From contig JEMY01000047.1 of assembly GCA_000585075.1 (NCBI GenBank), forward strand, positions 1-42,950: 42,950 bases of DNA, in the 5' to 3' direction. Made by a program: the position numbers and the translations under genes. Source of the DNA: Candidatus Accumulibacter regalis (GTDB lineage: Bacteria > Pseudomonadota > Gammaproteobacteria > Burkholderiales > Rhodocyclaceae). The notes under the pieces are model-generated. The model made no database searches, had not been told where the DNA came from, and saw only the letters and a program-made list of their open reading frames with translations. Positions 1 to 8,001 of the stretch are shown here, one piece after another. Each line of letters begins with the position of its first letter. Within the stretch, counting starts at the first letter, position 1.

Positions 1-36
1 GCTAACCAGTACTAATTGCCCGTGAGGCTTGATCCT
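1..36 (+). rRNA. 23S rRNA, 3' end only
   Basis: The first bases (GCTAACCAGTACTAATTGCC, then CGTGAGGCTTGATC) match the conserved 3' terminus of bacterial 23S rRNA, whose E. coli form ends GCTAACCGGTACTAATGAAC and CGTGAGGCTTAACC. Only about 36 bases lie in the window; the rest of the rRNA operon is upstream. The exact 3' end is estimated from the expected pairing with the 23S 5' end. Confidence 0.9.
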
Positions 37-139
37 ATAACCTTAAGCAGCAACTCAGAAACGAAACGCAATCACAACGCCCCACATTACCTTCTTCCCC
101 TTTTGCGCACCCCGCTTCCCGCGGCGTGCGACACCGTTA

Positions 140-256
140 TGCTTGGCGGCAATAGCCCTTTGGACCCACCCCTTCCCATCCCGAACAGGACCGTGAAACG
201 AAGGTACGCCGATGATAGTGCATACTTCATGTGTGAAAGTAGGTCACCGCCAGGCT
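140..256 (+). rRNA. rrf: 5S rRNA
   Basis: About 117 bases with the 5S hallmarks: a 5' arm TGCTTGGCGGC that pairs with the 3' arm CACCGCCAGGCT, the conserved stretch CCCATCCCGAACAGG in loop C, and GAAAGTAGGTCACCGCC near the 3' end. It sits about 100 bases after the 23S end in the usual 23S-5S order. No tRNA is visible in the spacer or after it. Ends are estimated from helix I pairing and may be off by one or two bases. Confidence 0.93.
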
Positions 257-266
257 CCCCCTCCAC

Positions 267-298
267 AAAGCCCCCGACAAATACTCGTCGGGGGCTTT
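267..298 (+). terminator. Rho-independent terminator of the rRNA operon, probably bidirectional
   Basis: A perfect 12-bp stem, AAAGCCCCCGAC pairing with GTCGGGGGCTTT, with an 8-base loop, starts 11 bases after the 5S gene. The A3/T3 flanks make it symmetrical, so it could also stop transcription of the minus-strand arn operon arriving from arnD. Confidence 0.85.
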
Positions 299-398
299 GG
301 CCGTTAACGATCGGAAAGATGTCAGGATTGCAATGGAGACGGCGGCCGGTCGACGGCGAATTCATGACCTTACGAACTAATGACGAGACGATCGTTCG

Positions 399-1322
399 TC
401 AGGCCAGGCGCTCGTTCAGGAACTCGGCGCCCTGGACAAGAAGTTCGCCGGAACGACCGGGCACGCGGCCCCAGTGGATTTCGTGGCGAGGCAGGTAATA
501 CGGGTCGAGGCCGGCGCCGAGCTTGCTTAGGGTAGTGAGCGTGTAGCCCTGTTCGTGCCAGCCAAGGAGCAGTTTCTCGAAGACTGGAAGGAGTTTCATT
601 CCTTCCAGTTCGGCGTGCAGGGTAAAGACGTGGCCATTTACGGGGGCATCGCGCGTGAGCGCGAGCAGGTGCTCGTGGACGTTGCCATCGTCAACGCCGT
701 CGACGCCGATCAGTTCGTCGAGCGTCGGCAGAGTCGTCGGCAGTTGGGGGCAATTGACGATTTCGGCATTCCACACGGGCATGAAGGGGTGCGTGCCGCG
801 GCAGTCGGAGCTGTGGCTGAAGCCCACGCGCTGCATCAGGCGCAGGGCGTGTGGATTCATCTGCCAGCCGGCAGCGCCGTGTATCCGGGCGGCTTCGCCA
901 AAGATCTCCGAGTAACGCTTGGTGGCGAGCTGCAGCTCGCGCTCGGTCCAGCGCGCGTCGGCGTGGCGGACGCCATCCTGCCAGCGGATATGGTCCCAGC
1001 AGTGGATGCCCGTCTCGAAGCCGGCTTCGCCGACGCTGCGCAGGATGCCGGCGCAGCAGCGGCCGATATCCGGGCCCGGTAGCAGCGTTCCGTACATCAG
1101 GGTCTTGAAGCCGTAGTGAGCGAGCACCGAGGTTCGCGACACCTTTTGCATGAAGCCACGGCGGAAGACGCGCTTGATTGCCCGGCCAGTGTGGTCGGGA
1201 CCGAGCGAGAACAGGAAGCTGGCATCGGCGCGATGGCGGAGCAGGAGTTCGACCAGGCGCGGCACACCGATCAGCGTACCGCGGTAGGTGTCGACGTCGA
1301 TCTTGAGGACGAGTGTGCGCAT
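399..1322 (-). CDS. arnD: ArnD, 4-deoxy-4-formamido-L-arabinose-phosphoundecaprenol deformylase
   Basis: This 307-residue protein is a polysaccharide-deacetylase (NodB-fold) enzyme. It removes the formyl group from undecaprenyl-phosphate-Ara4FN, giving the free amine needed before transfer to lipid A. Visible metal and catalytic sites are D9/D11 in DVDT, H107 and H111 in GIHCWDH (the H-x3-H zinc pair) and H236 in FTLHAELEG. The WDH-RWQ surroundings are typical of ArnD rather than generic deacetylases, and the length is close to E. coli ArnD (about 296). It begins 23 bases after the decarboxylase gene and is the last gene of the arn operon. A 6-bp hairpin, TGACGA/TCGTCA, overlaps its stop codon, and the rRNA terminator lies about 100 bases beyond. 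Confidence 0.92.
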   Translation of the reverse strand: MRTLVLKIDVDTYRGTLIGVPRLVELLLRHRADASFLFSLGPDHTGRAIKRVFRRGFMQKVSRTSVLAHYGFKTLMYGTLLPGPDIGRCCAGILRSVGEAGFETGIHCWDHIRWQDGVRHADARWTERELQLATKRYSEIFGEAARIHGAAGWQMNPHALRLMQRVGFSHSSDCRGTHPFMPVWNAEIVNCPQLPTTLPTLDELIGVDGVDDGNVHEHLLALTRDAPVNGHVFTLHAELEGMKLLPVFEKLLLGWHEQGYTLTTLSKLGAGLDPYYLPRHEIHWGRVPGRSGELLVQGAEFLNERLA

Positions 1323-1345
1323 GGATGATTGGCCTGAGTGCCCCT

Positions 1346-2389
1346 TCAGTCCATCAGCCGGCGCGCGCCGGCGACGTCGCTGCGATAGGCCTCGAAGATG
1401 CCGCGCAGGGCGTCCTCGAAGGTCACTTTCGGCGCCCAGTCCAGGTCGGCCATGGTGTTGGTGATCTTTGGCACACGGTGCTGGGTGTCCTGGTAGCCCT
1501 TGCCGTAATACTCGGCCGAGGTCGTTTCGAGGACCTTCACCTTGGCGGCGGAGTCGGCGTATTCGGGGTATCGTTTGGCGAGGTCGAGCATCAAGGTGGC
1601 CAGCTCGCGGATCGAGTAGTTGTTTTTCGGATTGCCGATGTTGTAAATCTTGCTGTCGGCAACGCCGTCCTTGTTGTCGATGATCTTCATCAAGGCATCG
1701 ATGCCGTCGCTGATATAGGTGAACGAACGCTTTTGCGCGCCGCCGTCAACCAGTTTGATCGGTTCGCCACGCACGATGTGGCCGAGGAACTGCGTGATCA
1801 CACGCGACGAACCTTCCTTGGGCGTGTGGATCGAGTCAAGGCCTGGGCCGATCCAGTTGAATGGGCGAAACAGGGTGAATTGCAAGCCTTCCTGCTGGCC
1901 GTAGGCGTGGATCACGCGGTCCATCATCTGTTTGGCGCAGGCATAGATCCAGCGCGGCTTGTTGATCGGGCCGTAGATCAGCGGCGAGCTCTCGGGGTCG
2001 AACTCCGGATCCTGGCTCATTCCGTAGACCTCGGAGGTCGATGGGAAAACGACCCGTTTTTTGTATTTGACGGCGTGCCGGATGATCGGCAGATTGGCCT
2101 CGAAGTCGAGCTCGAAGACGCGCAGTGGCTCGGTGACGTAGGTCGCCGGGGTGGCGATGGCGACCAGCGGCAGGACGACGTCGCACTTGCGCACGTGATA
2201 CTCGATCCATTCCTTGCTGATCAGGATGTCGCCTTCGAAGAAATGGAAGCGTGCATCGTGCAGCAGGTCGGCGACCCGCTCGCTGTTGATATCCATCCCG
2301 TAAACCTCCCAGTCGGTACTGGCCAGGATGCGTTGCGAGAGGTGGTGGCCGATGAAGCCGTTGACGCCGAGGATGAGGATTTTTTTCAT
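1346..2389 (-). CDS. arnA: UDP-glucuronate decarboxylase (ArnA C-terminal domain as a separate protein)
   Basis: A 347-residue short-chain dehydrogenase-type enzyme matching the C-terminal half of E. coli ArnA. It oxidatively decarboxylates UDP-glucuronic acid to UDP-4-keto-L-arabinose with NAD+. The Rossmann motif GVNGFIG is at residues 8-14, STSEVYGM (T118, S119, E120) covers the active-site Ser/Glu region, and the Y149-x3-K153 pair is in YACAK. R221 in GGAQKRSFT probably aligns with the catalytic Arg of ArnA. The ATG at 2389 is the natural start, leaving 5 bases after the formyltransferase stop. In enterics this domain is fused behind the formyltransferase; here the halves are adjacent separate genes in the same order. 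Some annotations would call it an NAD-dependent epimerase. Confidence 0.9.
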   Translation of the reverse strand: MKKILILGVNGFIGHHLSQRILASTDWEVYGMDINSERVADLLHDARFHFFEGDILISKEWIEYHVRKCDVVLPLVAIATPATYVTEPLRVFELDFEANLPIIRHAVKYKKRVVFPSTSEVYGMSQDPEFDPESSPLIYGPINKPRWIYACAKQMMDRVIHAYGQQEGLQFTLFRPFNWIGPGLDSIHTPKEGSSRVITQFLGHIVRGEPIKLVDGGAQKRSFTYISDGIDALMKIIDNKDGVADSKIYNIGNPKNNYSIRELATLMLDLAKRYPEYADSAAKVKVLETTSAEYYGKGYQDTQHRVPKITNTMADLDWAPKVTFEDALRGIFEAYRSDVAGARRLMD

Positions 2390-2394
2390 GGTAG

Positions 2395-3336
2395 TCAGAC
2401 TAGGGGGATAGGGTTTTGGCCCAGGCGGGCGGGCAGGGCGGCGGGCGCTAGGGGCTCGCCGTCCACTTCAAGTGACAGAATCCTGAGCACGCCACCGTCC
2501 GCGCAACGGGCCAGCAGGTGATCGCCGTCGGTATGCAGCTCGGGTCGCCCGCTCGGGCCGCGCGAAGCACGGCTCGTCAGGCTGCGGGTGACGACGATAC
2601 GCCGTTCGCCGATGAAAAAAAAGGCTCCGGGGTAGGGCGGCGCGACGGCGCGGATCAGGTTGTGCACCACTGCCGCCGGCTGCTTCCAGTCGATGCGGCC
2701 ATCGTCGGGCTTGCGGCCGCCGAAATAGCTACCGACGCTGAGGTCGGGTTGCAGGTGTGTCGCAGTGCCGCCGAGAAGCGCTGGCAGTACCCGGTCGAGC
2801 GCCAGTTCGGCGGCCAGGGTCACCTTGGCGAAGACTTCGCCAGCGGTATCGTCGGGGAGGATGGGTACCGCCTGTTGAGCGACGATTTCGCCCGCATCGG
2901 GCCTCTCGACCATACGGTGCAGGGTAGCGCCGGTTTCGCGTTCGCCATTGATCAGCGCCCAATTCACGGGTACCCGGCCGCGGTATCTGGGAAGGAGTGA
3001 GCCGTGCATGTTGTAGCCGCCGCGCGTCGGGATCGCCAGCAGCGCAGGCTCGAGCATCTGCCGATAGTAGAACGAGAAGAAGAAATCAGGCTGCAGCGCG
3101 CGCAGCTGGGCAGCAAACCCGCGCGTGTTGGCGTCGTCGGGAGTGGCAACGGGCAGGTCGTAATCGCGCGCCACTTCGGCCACAGATTCGAACCAGATGT
3201 TCTCGGCAGGGTTGTCCGCATGGGTCACCACCAGCGCGACGTCCACGCCGTGCGCCAGCAGCACGCGCAGACAGCGAGCACCGACATTGTGGTAGGCGAA
3301 GACCACCGCTCGTACCGCCTGCGGGGCTTGGCTCAC
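2395..3336 (-). CDS. arnA: UDP-4-amino-4-deoxy-L-arabinose formyltransferase (ArnA N-terminal domain as a separate protein)
   Basis: About 313 residues with the fold of methionyl-tRNA formyltransferase and ArnA. It formylates UDP-Ara4N using N10-formyltetrahydrofolate, pulling the unfavourable ArnB reaction forward. The signature [12 protein letters not shown] is at residues 109-120 (N109 and H111 match the ArnA catalytic Asn/His) and D147 in RPDAGE matches the catalytic Asp. A C-terminal OB-like region follows. The open frame extends to 3582, but that part lies inside arnC and does not resemble the family. I choose the GTG at 3336, which overlaps the arnC stop as GTGA and puts the conserved start VVFAYHNVG near residue 11. 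The four-base overlap suggests translational coupling to arnC. Confidence 0.9.
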   Translation of the reverse strand: MSQAPQAVRAVVFAYHNVGARCLRVLLAHGVDVALVVTHADNPAENIWFESVAEVARDYDLPVATPDDANTRGFAAQLRALQPDFFFSFYYRQMLEPALLAIPTRGGYNMHGSLLPRYRGRVPVNWALINGERETGATLHRMVERPDAGEIVAQQAVPILPDDTAGEVFAKVTLAAELALDRVLPALLGGTATHLQPDLSVGSYFGGRKPDDGRIDWKQPAAVVHNLIRAVAPPYPGAFFFIGERRIVVTRSLTSRASRGPSGRPELHTDGDHLLARCADGGVLRILSLEVDGEPLAPAALPARLGQNPIPLV

Positions 3337-4271
3337 TGGTCGCCTTCGAGGATGGCTTCGATCAGGTAGCGTGGGCGGTGACGTACCTGCTGGTAGACGC
3401 GGCCGACGTATTCGCCGAGCAGGCCGATACCGAAGAGCGCCAGGCCGATCAGGAAGAACATCAGCGCGAAGAGGGTGAACAAGCCCTCGGCCTCCGGGCC
3501 AACGACCAGGCGACGAACGATCAGCAGCACAAACAGCGCCGCCGAGCCAAGCGAGACGACGATCCCGAGCATCGAGAACCACTGCAGCGGAACCAGCGAG
3601 AATCCGGTCATCAGGTCGAAGTTGAGGCGGATCAGGCTATAGAGCGAATACTTCGACGCACCGGCCGCACGCTCTTCATGTTCGACGACGATCTCCGCCG
3701 GGTTGCGGGCGAAGGTGTAGGCCAGTGCCGGGATGAAGGTGCTGACTTCCTTGCACGAGTTGATGGCGTTCACCACCGTGCGCGAATAAGCGCGCAGCAT
3801 GTTGCCCTGGTCAGTGATGCGGATGCGGGTAATTTTCTCGCGCAGGTAGTTCATCGCTTTCGACGCGCTGCTGCGGAACAGGTTGTCGTGACGTATGCGG
3901 CGAATGCTGCCCACGTAGTCGTGGCCTTCGCGCATCTTGTCGATGACCTTGCCGATCTCCTCGGGCGGGTTCTGCAGATCGGCGTCGAGGGTGACGATGA
4001 TCTGCCCGCGCGCGTGTTCGAAGCCGGCCATGATCGCCATGTGCTGGCCGGCGTTAGCGGCCAGGAGAATGGCGCGGGTGACGTCCGGCCGGCGCTCGTA
4101 CTGCTCGCGGAGCAGCGCTGCCGAACGGTCACTGCTGCCGTCGTTGATGAATACGACCTCGTACGGCGTGTCGAGCTGGTCGAGCGCCGGATAGAGGCGG
4201 GCGAACAGCGTCGGCAGGCCGTCCTCTTCGTTGTAGACGGGAATGATGACGGAGATTTCGGGGGGGATCAT
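3333..4271 (-). CDS. arnC: ArnC, undecaprenyl-phosphate 4-deoxy-4-formamido-L-arabinose transferase
   Basis: A 312-residue family 2 glycosyltransferase that moves Ara4FN from UDP onto undecaprenyl phosphate at the cytoplasmic face of the inner membrane. The N-terminal nucleotide-binding fold starts with SVIIPVYNEE. The metal-binding DAD motif is at residues 96-98, followed by LQNPPEE. Two hydrophobic helices near residues 230-295 and a basic tail fit the ArnC/DPMS topology. E. coli ArnC is 322 residues. It starts 18 bases after arnB and overlaps the formyltransferase start by four bases. DPMS-like glucosyltransferases such as GtrB look similar, but the flanking arn genes settle the assignment. 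Confidence 0.9.
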   Translation of the reverse strand: MIPPEISVIIPVYNEEDGLPTLFARLYPALDQLDTPYEVVFINDGSSDRSAALLREQYERRPDVTRAILLAANAGQHMAIMAGFEHARGQIIVTLDADLQNPPEEIGKVIDKMREGHDYVGSIRRIRHDNLFRSSASKAMNYLREKITRIRITDQGNMLRAYSRTVVNAINSCKEVSTFIPALAYTFARNPAEIVVEHEERAAGASKYSLYSLIRLNFDLMTGFSLVPLQWFSMLGIVVSLGSAALFVLLIVRRLVVGPEAEGLFTLFALMFFLIGLALFGIGLLGEYVGRVYQQVRHRPRYLIEAILEGDQ

Positions 4272-4289
4272 GGCTGGCTCGGCACTCCA

Positions 4290-5405
4290 CTAGGTCAATG
4301 TACGGCGCAGGGCGGCGCAGACGCGGTCCACGTCGCCATCGCTCATCGCCGGGAAAAGCGGCAGTGTAACGGTTCGGGCACCGACATCTTCAGCCTGCGG
4401 GAACTGTCCGGCGTGAAAACCGAGTCCCCGGTAGAGGCTGAACAGGTGCAGCGGCGGGTAATGTACGCCGATGCCGATACCCTCTTCCTTCATGGCTGCG
4501 ATGAAAGCGCCGCGATCGCTTCCGGCCGGCAGCAGCGGCTGAAACATGTGCCAGTTGCAGTGGTGGAAGTCGGCCACGGGCAGCGTCAGGCCGAGCGTCG
4601 GCTCGATCGTCGCGAAATAGCGTCGGGCGAGCGCGCGACGCCGTTCGGTGAATTCGCGCAGCCGTCTGAGCTGGCCGAGGCCCAGTGCGGCGGCGACGTC
4701 GGTCAGGTTGAACTTGCCGCCGAGGACGTCCACGTCCATCGTGCCGTCGGCAGCGCGCTTGACGCCCTGCAGCCGTCGACGCTCACAGAGTCCGGGGTCG
4801 ATGTCGTGCGGCAGCACCAGCGCGCCACCCTCGCAGGTGGTCAGGTTCTTGTTGGCATGAAAGCTGAATGAGACGAAGTCGCCCATGCTGCCGATTGGCT
4901 GCCCGTTCCACGCCGCGCCGAACGACTGGGCAGCGTCCTCGACGACGCGCAGGCGATGTCGGGCGGCAATCGCGTAGAGCCGATCGCGGTCTACCGGCAG
5001 GCCGGCCAGGTCGACCGGAAGCAGCGCCCTGGTGCGTGGCGTGACCGCCGCCTCTGCCTGTTCGAGATCGATGTTGCGCGTGACCGGGTCGACGTCCACC
5101 AGCACCGGCGTGGCGCCGACTTCGAGGATCACGTTGGCCGTCGCCACCCAGGTCAGCGGTGTCGTGATCACCTCGTCGCCGGGGCCAACATCGGCCAGGC
5201 GCAACGCCACCTCCAGAGTCGCCGTACCGGAGTTGAACGCGCGCACCGGTCGGCCGCCGCAGATGTTCGATAGTGCAGCTTCGAAAGCCTGCACCTTCGG
5301 CCCGCTGGTGATCCAGCCCGAGCGCAGTACCTCGCCGACCGCGGCGATCGTCTCCTCGTCAATCGACGGGCGGGTGATGGGCAGCATGGGCAGGGGCGGT
5401 GACAT
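4290..5405 (-). CDS. arnB: ArnB, UDP-4-amino-4-deoxy-L-arabinose--oxoglutarate aminotransferase
   Basis: A 371-residue PLP enzyme of the DegT/DnrJ/EryC1 family. It aminates UDP-4-keto-L-arabinose with glutamate to give UDP-Ara4N. The N-terminal stretch LRSGWITSGPK matches E. coli ArnB (LESGWITTGPK). D157 in VVEDAAQ binds the pyridine nitrogen, and K186 in SFHANKN is the Schiff-base lysine. E. coli ArnB is about 380 residues. Two starts are possible: the ATG at 5405 used here, or a GTG at 5417 four codons upstream that overlaps the stop of the arnE-like gene as GTGA. Neither has a clear ribosome-binding site, so coupling to the upstream gene is likely in either case. Confidence 0.9.
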   Translation of the reverse strand: MSPPLPMLPITRPSIDEETIAAVGEVLRSGWITSGPKVQAFEAALSNICGGRPVRAFNSGTATLEVALRLADVGPGDEVITTPLTWVATANVILEVGATPVLVDVDPVTRNIDLEQAEAAVTPRTRALLPVDLAGLPVDRDRLYAIAARHRLRVVEDAAQSFGAAWNGQPIGSMGDFVSFSFHANKNLTTCEGGALVLPHDIDPGLCERRRLQGVKRAADGTMDVDVLGGKFNLTDVAAALGLGQLRRLREFTERRRALARRYFATIEPTLGLTLPVADFHHCNWHMFQPLLPAGSDRGAFIAAMKEEGIGIGVHYPPLHLFSLYRGLGFHAGQFPQAEDVGARTVTLPLFPAMSDGDVDRVCAALRRTLT

Positions 5406-5413
5406 GGGGGTAC

Positions 5414-5785
5414 TCACGAGTTGGCGACCAGAATCACACCGATGAGAATGAGGCCGATGCCCAGCGCTTTTTGCATGACCAGAATCTCGCCGAACCAGTA
5501 GTGCGCGATCAGCGCGTTGATCACGTAGCCGATCGACAGCATCGGGTAGGCAATGCTTACCGGTACCCGTGACAGGGCCATTATCCAAACCACCACACTG
5601 ACCGCGTAGCAGGCCAGGCCGGCGATGATCGCCGGCTGGCCGGCGACCTTGAAGCCGATCGGGATGAGGTTGCTCAGTGAGAAATCAAAATGGCCAATAG
5701 CGTTGGTACCGGCCTTGAGCAGCAGTTGGGCTGCGGCGTTGAGCAGCACACCGGTGAGCACCAGGGAAAAAGCGATAGGGGTCAT
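5414..5785 (-). CDS. arnE: ArnE-like undecaprenyl-phosphate-Ara4N flippase subunit (EamA/SMR family)
   Basis: A 123-residue hydrophobic protein with four predicted membrane helices, of the small multidrug resistance/EamA type. In E. coli, ArnE and ArnF together flip undecaprenyl-phosphate-Ara4N to the periplasmic face. Only one such gene is present here, so it may act as a homodimer or its partner lies elsewhere. The C-terminal run GLILIGVILVANS resembles ArnE. I chose the ATG at 5785, one base after the arnT stop; an upstream ATG at 5803 would overlap arnT by 17 bases. GGAG lies about 12 bases before the chosen start. The assignment rests largely on its place between arnT and arnB. Confidence 0.8.
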   Translation of the reverse strand: MTPIAFSLVLTGVLLNAAAQLLLKAGTNAIGHFDFSLSNLIPIGFKVAGQPAIIAGLACYAVSVVVWIMALSRVPVSIAYPMLSIGYVINALIAHYWFGEILVMQKALGIGLILIGVILVANS

Positions 5786-5786
5786 C

Positions 5787-7613
5787 TCAGTGCGGGGCTC
5801 CATCGCTGGCGTGGTTGAGGGACGCGGCCTTTTCTGCCGGCGGTGTTTCGCCCGTTGCGACGCGACTGTTGCCGCTCATTCCCGGGCCATGCGCCGCCGG
5901 AGCACTGGCCGGAACGGTGGCACGAGCGGCGGCCGGCGCGGTAGTGGACACAGTGACGGTCGCGGTGACAGGAAGCGCAACAGGAGCGGCCGGCTTCTCG
6001 ACGATCACGTAGCGCCGGTTGCGGGCGATCTCGGTCATCGGCAGACCCGCGGTCGCCAGGCGCTCGAAAACATCGAGGGTCATGACCGCGAACGCGTCGC
6101 GGTCATGGTGCCAGCGGAGCGTGAACTCGTCGATCGTCGGAATCCACTTGTGCGGCTCCTGCTCGATGCCGAACGACAGTTCATTCTCGGTGGCGACCAT
6201 GGTCAGCGTGCGCTTGAGGTAGAAGGGCAGCGTCTGCTCGTAATAGTCCACGCTGTAGAAGGGCACACCCGGTTTGAGCCGAGGCTGCGCCTGCACGGCG
6301 AGGCCGCGGGTGGAACTGTATGGCGACAGATGGTCGTGCCCGAGCAAGCCGGCACTGGTGCTCAGGAGACCGCCGACGGCCAGGATCGCCGCCGCCGCGA
6401 CCTTGTGCTGCGCCCAGGCCAGAAGCATCGCCGCGACGATGCTGGCCAGCGATATCGCCGCCGCACCGGTCAGCCAGTTCAGGACCCCCTGCAGCATTTC
6501 CAGCGAGTACGAGTCGCCCGCCAGGCGCAGCACCCGCGGCGCCGTCGCCAGTGCGGCCACGGCCAGCGCTGCGAGCAGCGCCAGATGAATCAGCCAGGCA
6601 CGGCGCGACAGGCTGGCAATATTGTGTCCGCCGAGCAGTGCCAGGGCCGGGAAGATGGGCAGGATATAGGGCGCCATTTTCGAGCCGGAGACGCTGAAGA
6701 AGGCGAAGGTCGCGATGATCCACACGAGCAGGAAACGGTCGGCGCTGAAGCGACCTCCAACCCCCTGGCTCCACGACTTGAGCAGCGTGTGTACCAGCAA
6801 TAGCGACCATGGCAGCGCGCCGAGCGCATACACCGCAAGGAAATACCAGCCCGGCTCGTTACGCCGGTGCACCGTCGACAGAAAGCGCTCGAAGTGCTCG
6901 TGGATGAAGAAGAACTGCGGAAATTCGGGATTGGCCAGCGACACGGCGACGAACCATGGCGCGGCGACGAGCAGGAACAGCGCCAGCCCGCGCAGTGGCG
7001 CCAGTCGCCTCCACGGCGAAAGGTCGCGGTTGAGCAGCGTGTAGCCGACCAGCGCGGCGCCGACCAGCACCAGGGCGACCAGTCCCTTCGAGAGCACCGC
7101 CAGTGCCAGCGCCCCCCAGGCGAGCAGCATCCAGCGCCGGCTGGAACTCCGCTCGTCATTCTGCGCGAAAAGGAAAGCGGTCCACGCGACCTGCAGAAAG
7201 AACGACAGGCCCATGTCGAGCGTGATCAGGTGGCCGAGAACGACGAAGAGCAGCGAGCTGGCCAGGATCGCCGCCGCCAGGTGGCCGGCCACCGGCCCCC
7301 ACAGGCGGCGGCCGGTCCACCAGGCGAGCAGGACGCTCAGAAACCCGGTCAGCGCCGGCCACAGGCGCGCCGTCCATTCGCTTTGACCAAATACCTTGTA
7401 GCCGGCGGCCGTCGCCCAGTATTGCAGCGCCGGTTTCTCGAAGTACTTGAACTCGTTCAGGCGGGGCGTCACCCAATCGCCACTGGCCGCCATTTCGCGC
7501 GGGATTTCCGCATAGCGCCCTTCGTCCGGGCGGACCAGCGCGCGCTGGTCGAGCGTGCCGAACCAGACCGCCGCCAGGGCGATCCAGAGGACCCAGATCA
7601 GACGTCTGCTCAT
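5787..7613 (-). CDS. arnT: ArnT, lipid A Ara4N transferase (GT83)
   Basis: A 608-residue polytopic glycosyltransferase of the GT-C fold. It transfers Ara4N from undecaprenyl phosphate to lipid A phosphates on the periplasmic side, lowering outer-membrane negative charge and polymyxin binding. The first periplasmic loop carries RPDEGRYAEIPREM (acidic DE pair) and the adjacent FKYFEKP, both close to E. coli ArnT (QPDETRYAEISREM, LRYFEKP). A dozen or so hydrophobic helices follow, then a soluble C-terminal domain. The last 65 residues or so are Pro/Ala/Thr-rich and low-complexity, an addition I do not know from E. coli ArnT. The ATG at 7613 fits the family N-terminus; the frame extends to an ATG at 7682. 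It is the first gene of the operon. Confidence 0.9.
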   Translation of the reverse strand: MSRRLIWVLWIALAAVWFGTLDQRALVRPDEGRYAEIPREMAASGDWVTPRLNEFKYFEKPALQYWATAAGYKVFGQSEWTARLWPALTGFLSVLLAWWTGRRLWGPVAGHLAAAILASSLLFVVLGHLITLDMGLSFFLQVAWTAFLFAQNDERSSSRRWMLLAWGALALAVLSKGLVALVLVGAALVGYTLLNRDLSPWRRLAPLRGLALFLLVAAPWFVAVSLANPEFPQFFFIHEHFERFLSTVHRRNEPGWYFLAVYALGALPWSLLLVHTLLKSWSQGVGGRFSADRFLLVWIIATFAFFSVSGSKMAPYILPIFPALALLGGHNIASLSRRAWLIHLALLAALAVAALATAPRVLRLAGDSYSLEMLQGVLNWLTGAAAISLASIVAAMLLAWAQHKVAAAAILAVGGLLSTSAGLLGHDHLSPYSSTRGLAVQAQPRLKPGVPFYSVDYYEQTLPFYLKRTLTMVATENELSFGIEQEPHKWIPTIDEFTLRWHHDRDAFAVMTLDVFERLATAGLPMTEIARNRRYVIVEKPAAPVALPVTATVTVSTTAPAAARATVPASAPAAHGPGMSGNSRVATGETPPAEKAASLNHASDGAPH

Positions 7614-7767
7614 GCCTCGTTCAGGGCGCGCAGCGCGCCTCGCCGGCGCCGCAAGCGGCCGGCAGGTGACGACCGAAGTCATTGTCGGGGCAAGGTTTCA
7701 TAAGGGTGGGCCTGTGTCCTGCGCGAGGAGCGGGGTATCAGCGCGACGTCTGCTGCCATCGAGCGGG

Positions 7768-7795
7768 ATTATACACGCACGTCGTTATCGGTCCC
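7768..7795 (-). promoter_or_regulatory. Likely sigma70 promoter of the arn operon
   Basis: On the minus strand a perfect TATAAT (7773 down to 7768) lies 16 bases downstream of GGGACC (7795 down to 7790), a weak -35 matching TTGACA at three positions. Transcription would start near 7761, leaving a leader of about 148 bases before arnT. The weak -35 suggests that an activator is needed. Confidence 0.45.
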
Positions 7796-7808
7796 GGCTG
7801 CGAGTGAC

Positions 7809-7850
7809 TGACGATCCTCGCTCGCCGGTAACGGGGCGCAAGGATCGTCA
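7809..7850. promoter_or_regulatory. 10-bp perfect inverted repeat upstream of the arn promoter
   Basis: TGACGATCCT (7809-7818) and AGGATCGTCA (7841-7850) are perfect inverted repeats with a 22-base centre that can pair partly. It ends just upstream of the -35 element of the arn promoter, where an activator would bind. It could instead be part of the end of the serine dehydratase transcript, which stops about 150 bases away, but there is no T-run. Confidence 0.4.
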
Positions 7851-8001
7851 CAGATGTGCGGGCGACTGCTGGCGTCGGTAGGGGTTGAGCCCGCCGCGCA
7901 CAAATGCTCTTGCCCTACTACAAGATGTTGTCAGGAGCGTCGCGCAGGCACCCAGCTTCTCGTATGCCCGGGCCTCGAGTAGCTGGTCGGTGCACGCGCG
8001 C

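Larger units (their letters stand above)
7614..8001. other. Non-coding region between serine dehydratase and arnT
   Basis: These 388 bases hold no convincing gene. They contain the likely arn promoter and a perfect inverted repeat, listed separately. I saw no PmrA-type direct repeat (CTTAAT spaced by five) near the promoter. Confidence 0.6.

Noticed and set aside
2997-4871. 624-codon plus-strand open frame across arnC, arnB and the formyltransferase
   Set aside because: Arg/Gln/Glu-rich antisense shadow of three well-supported arn genes; no family features and no ribosome-binding site.
7614-8001. PmrA or PhoP box for the arn operon
   Set aside because: Neither CTTAAT-type nor GGTTTA-type direct repeats were found near the TATAAT promoter.
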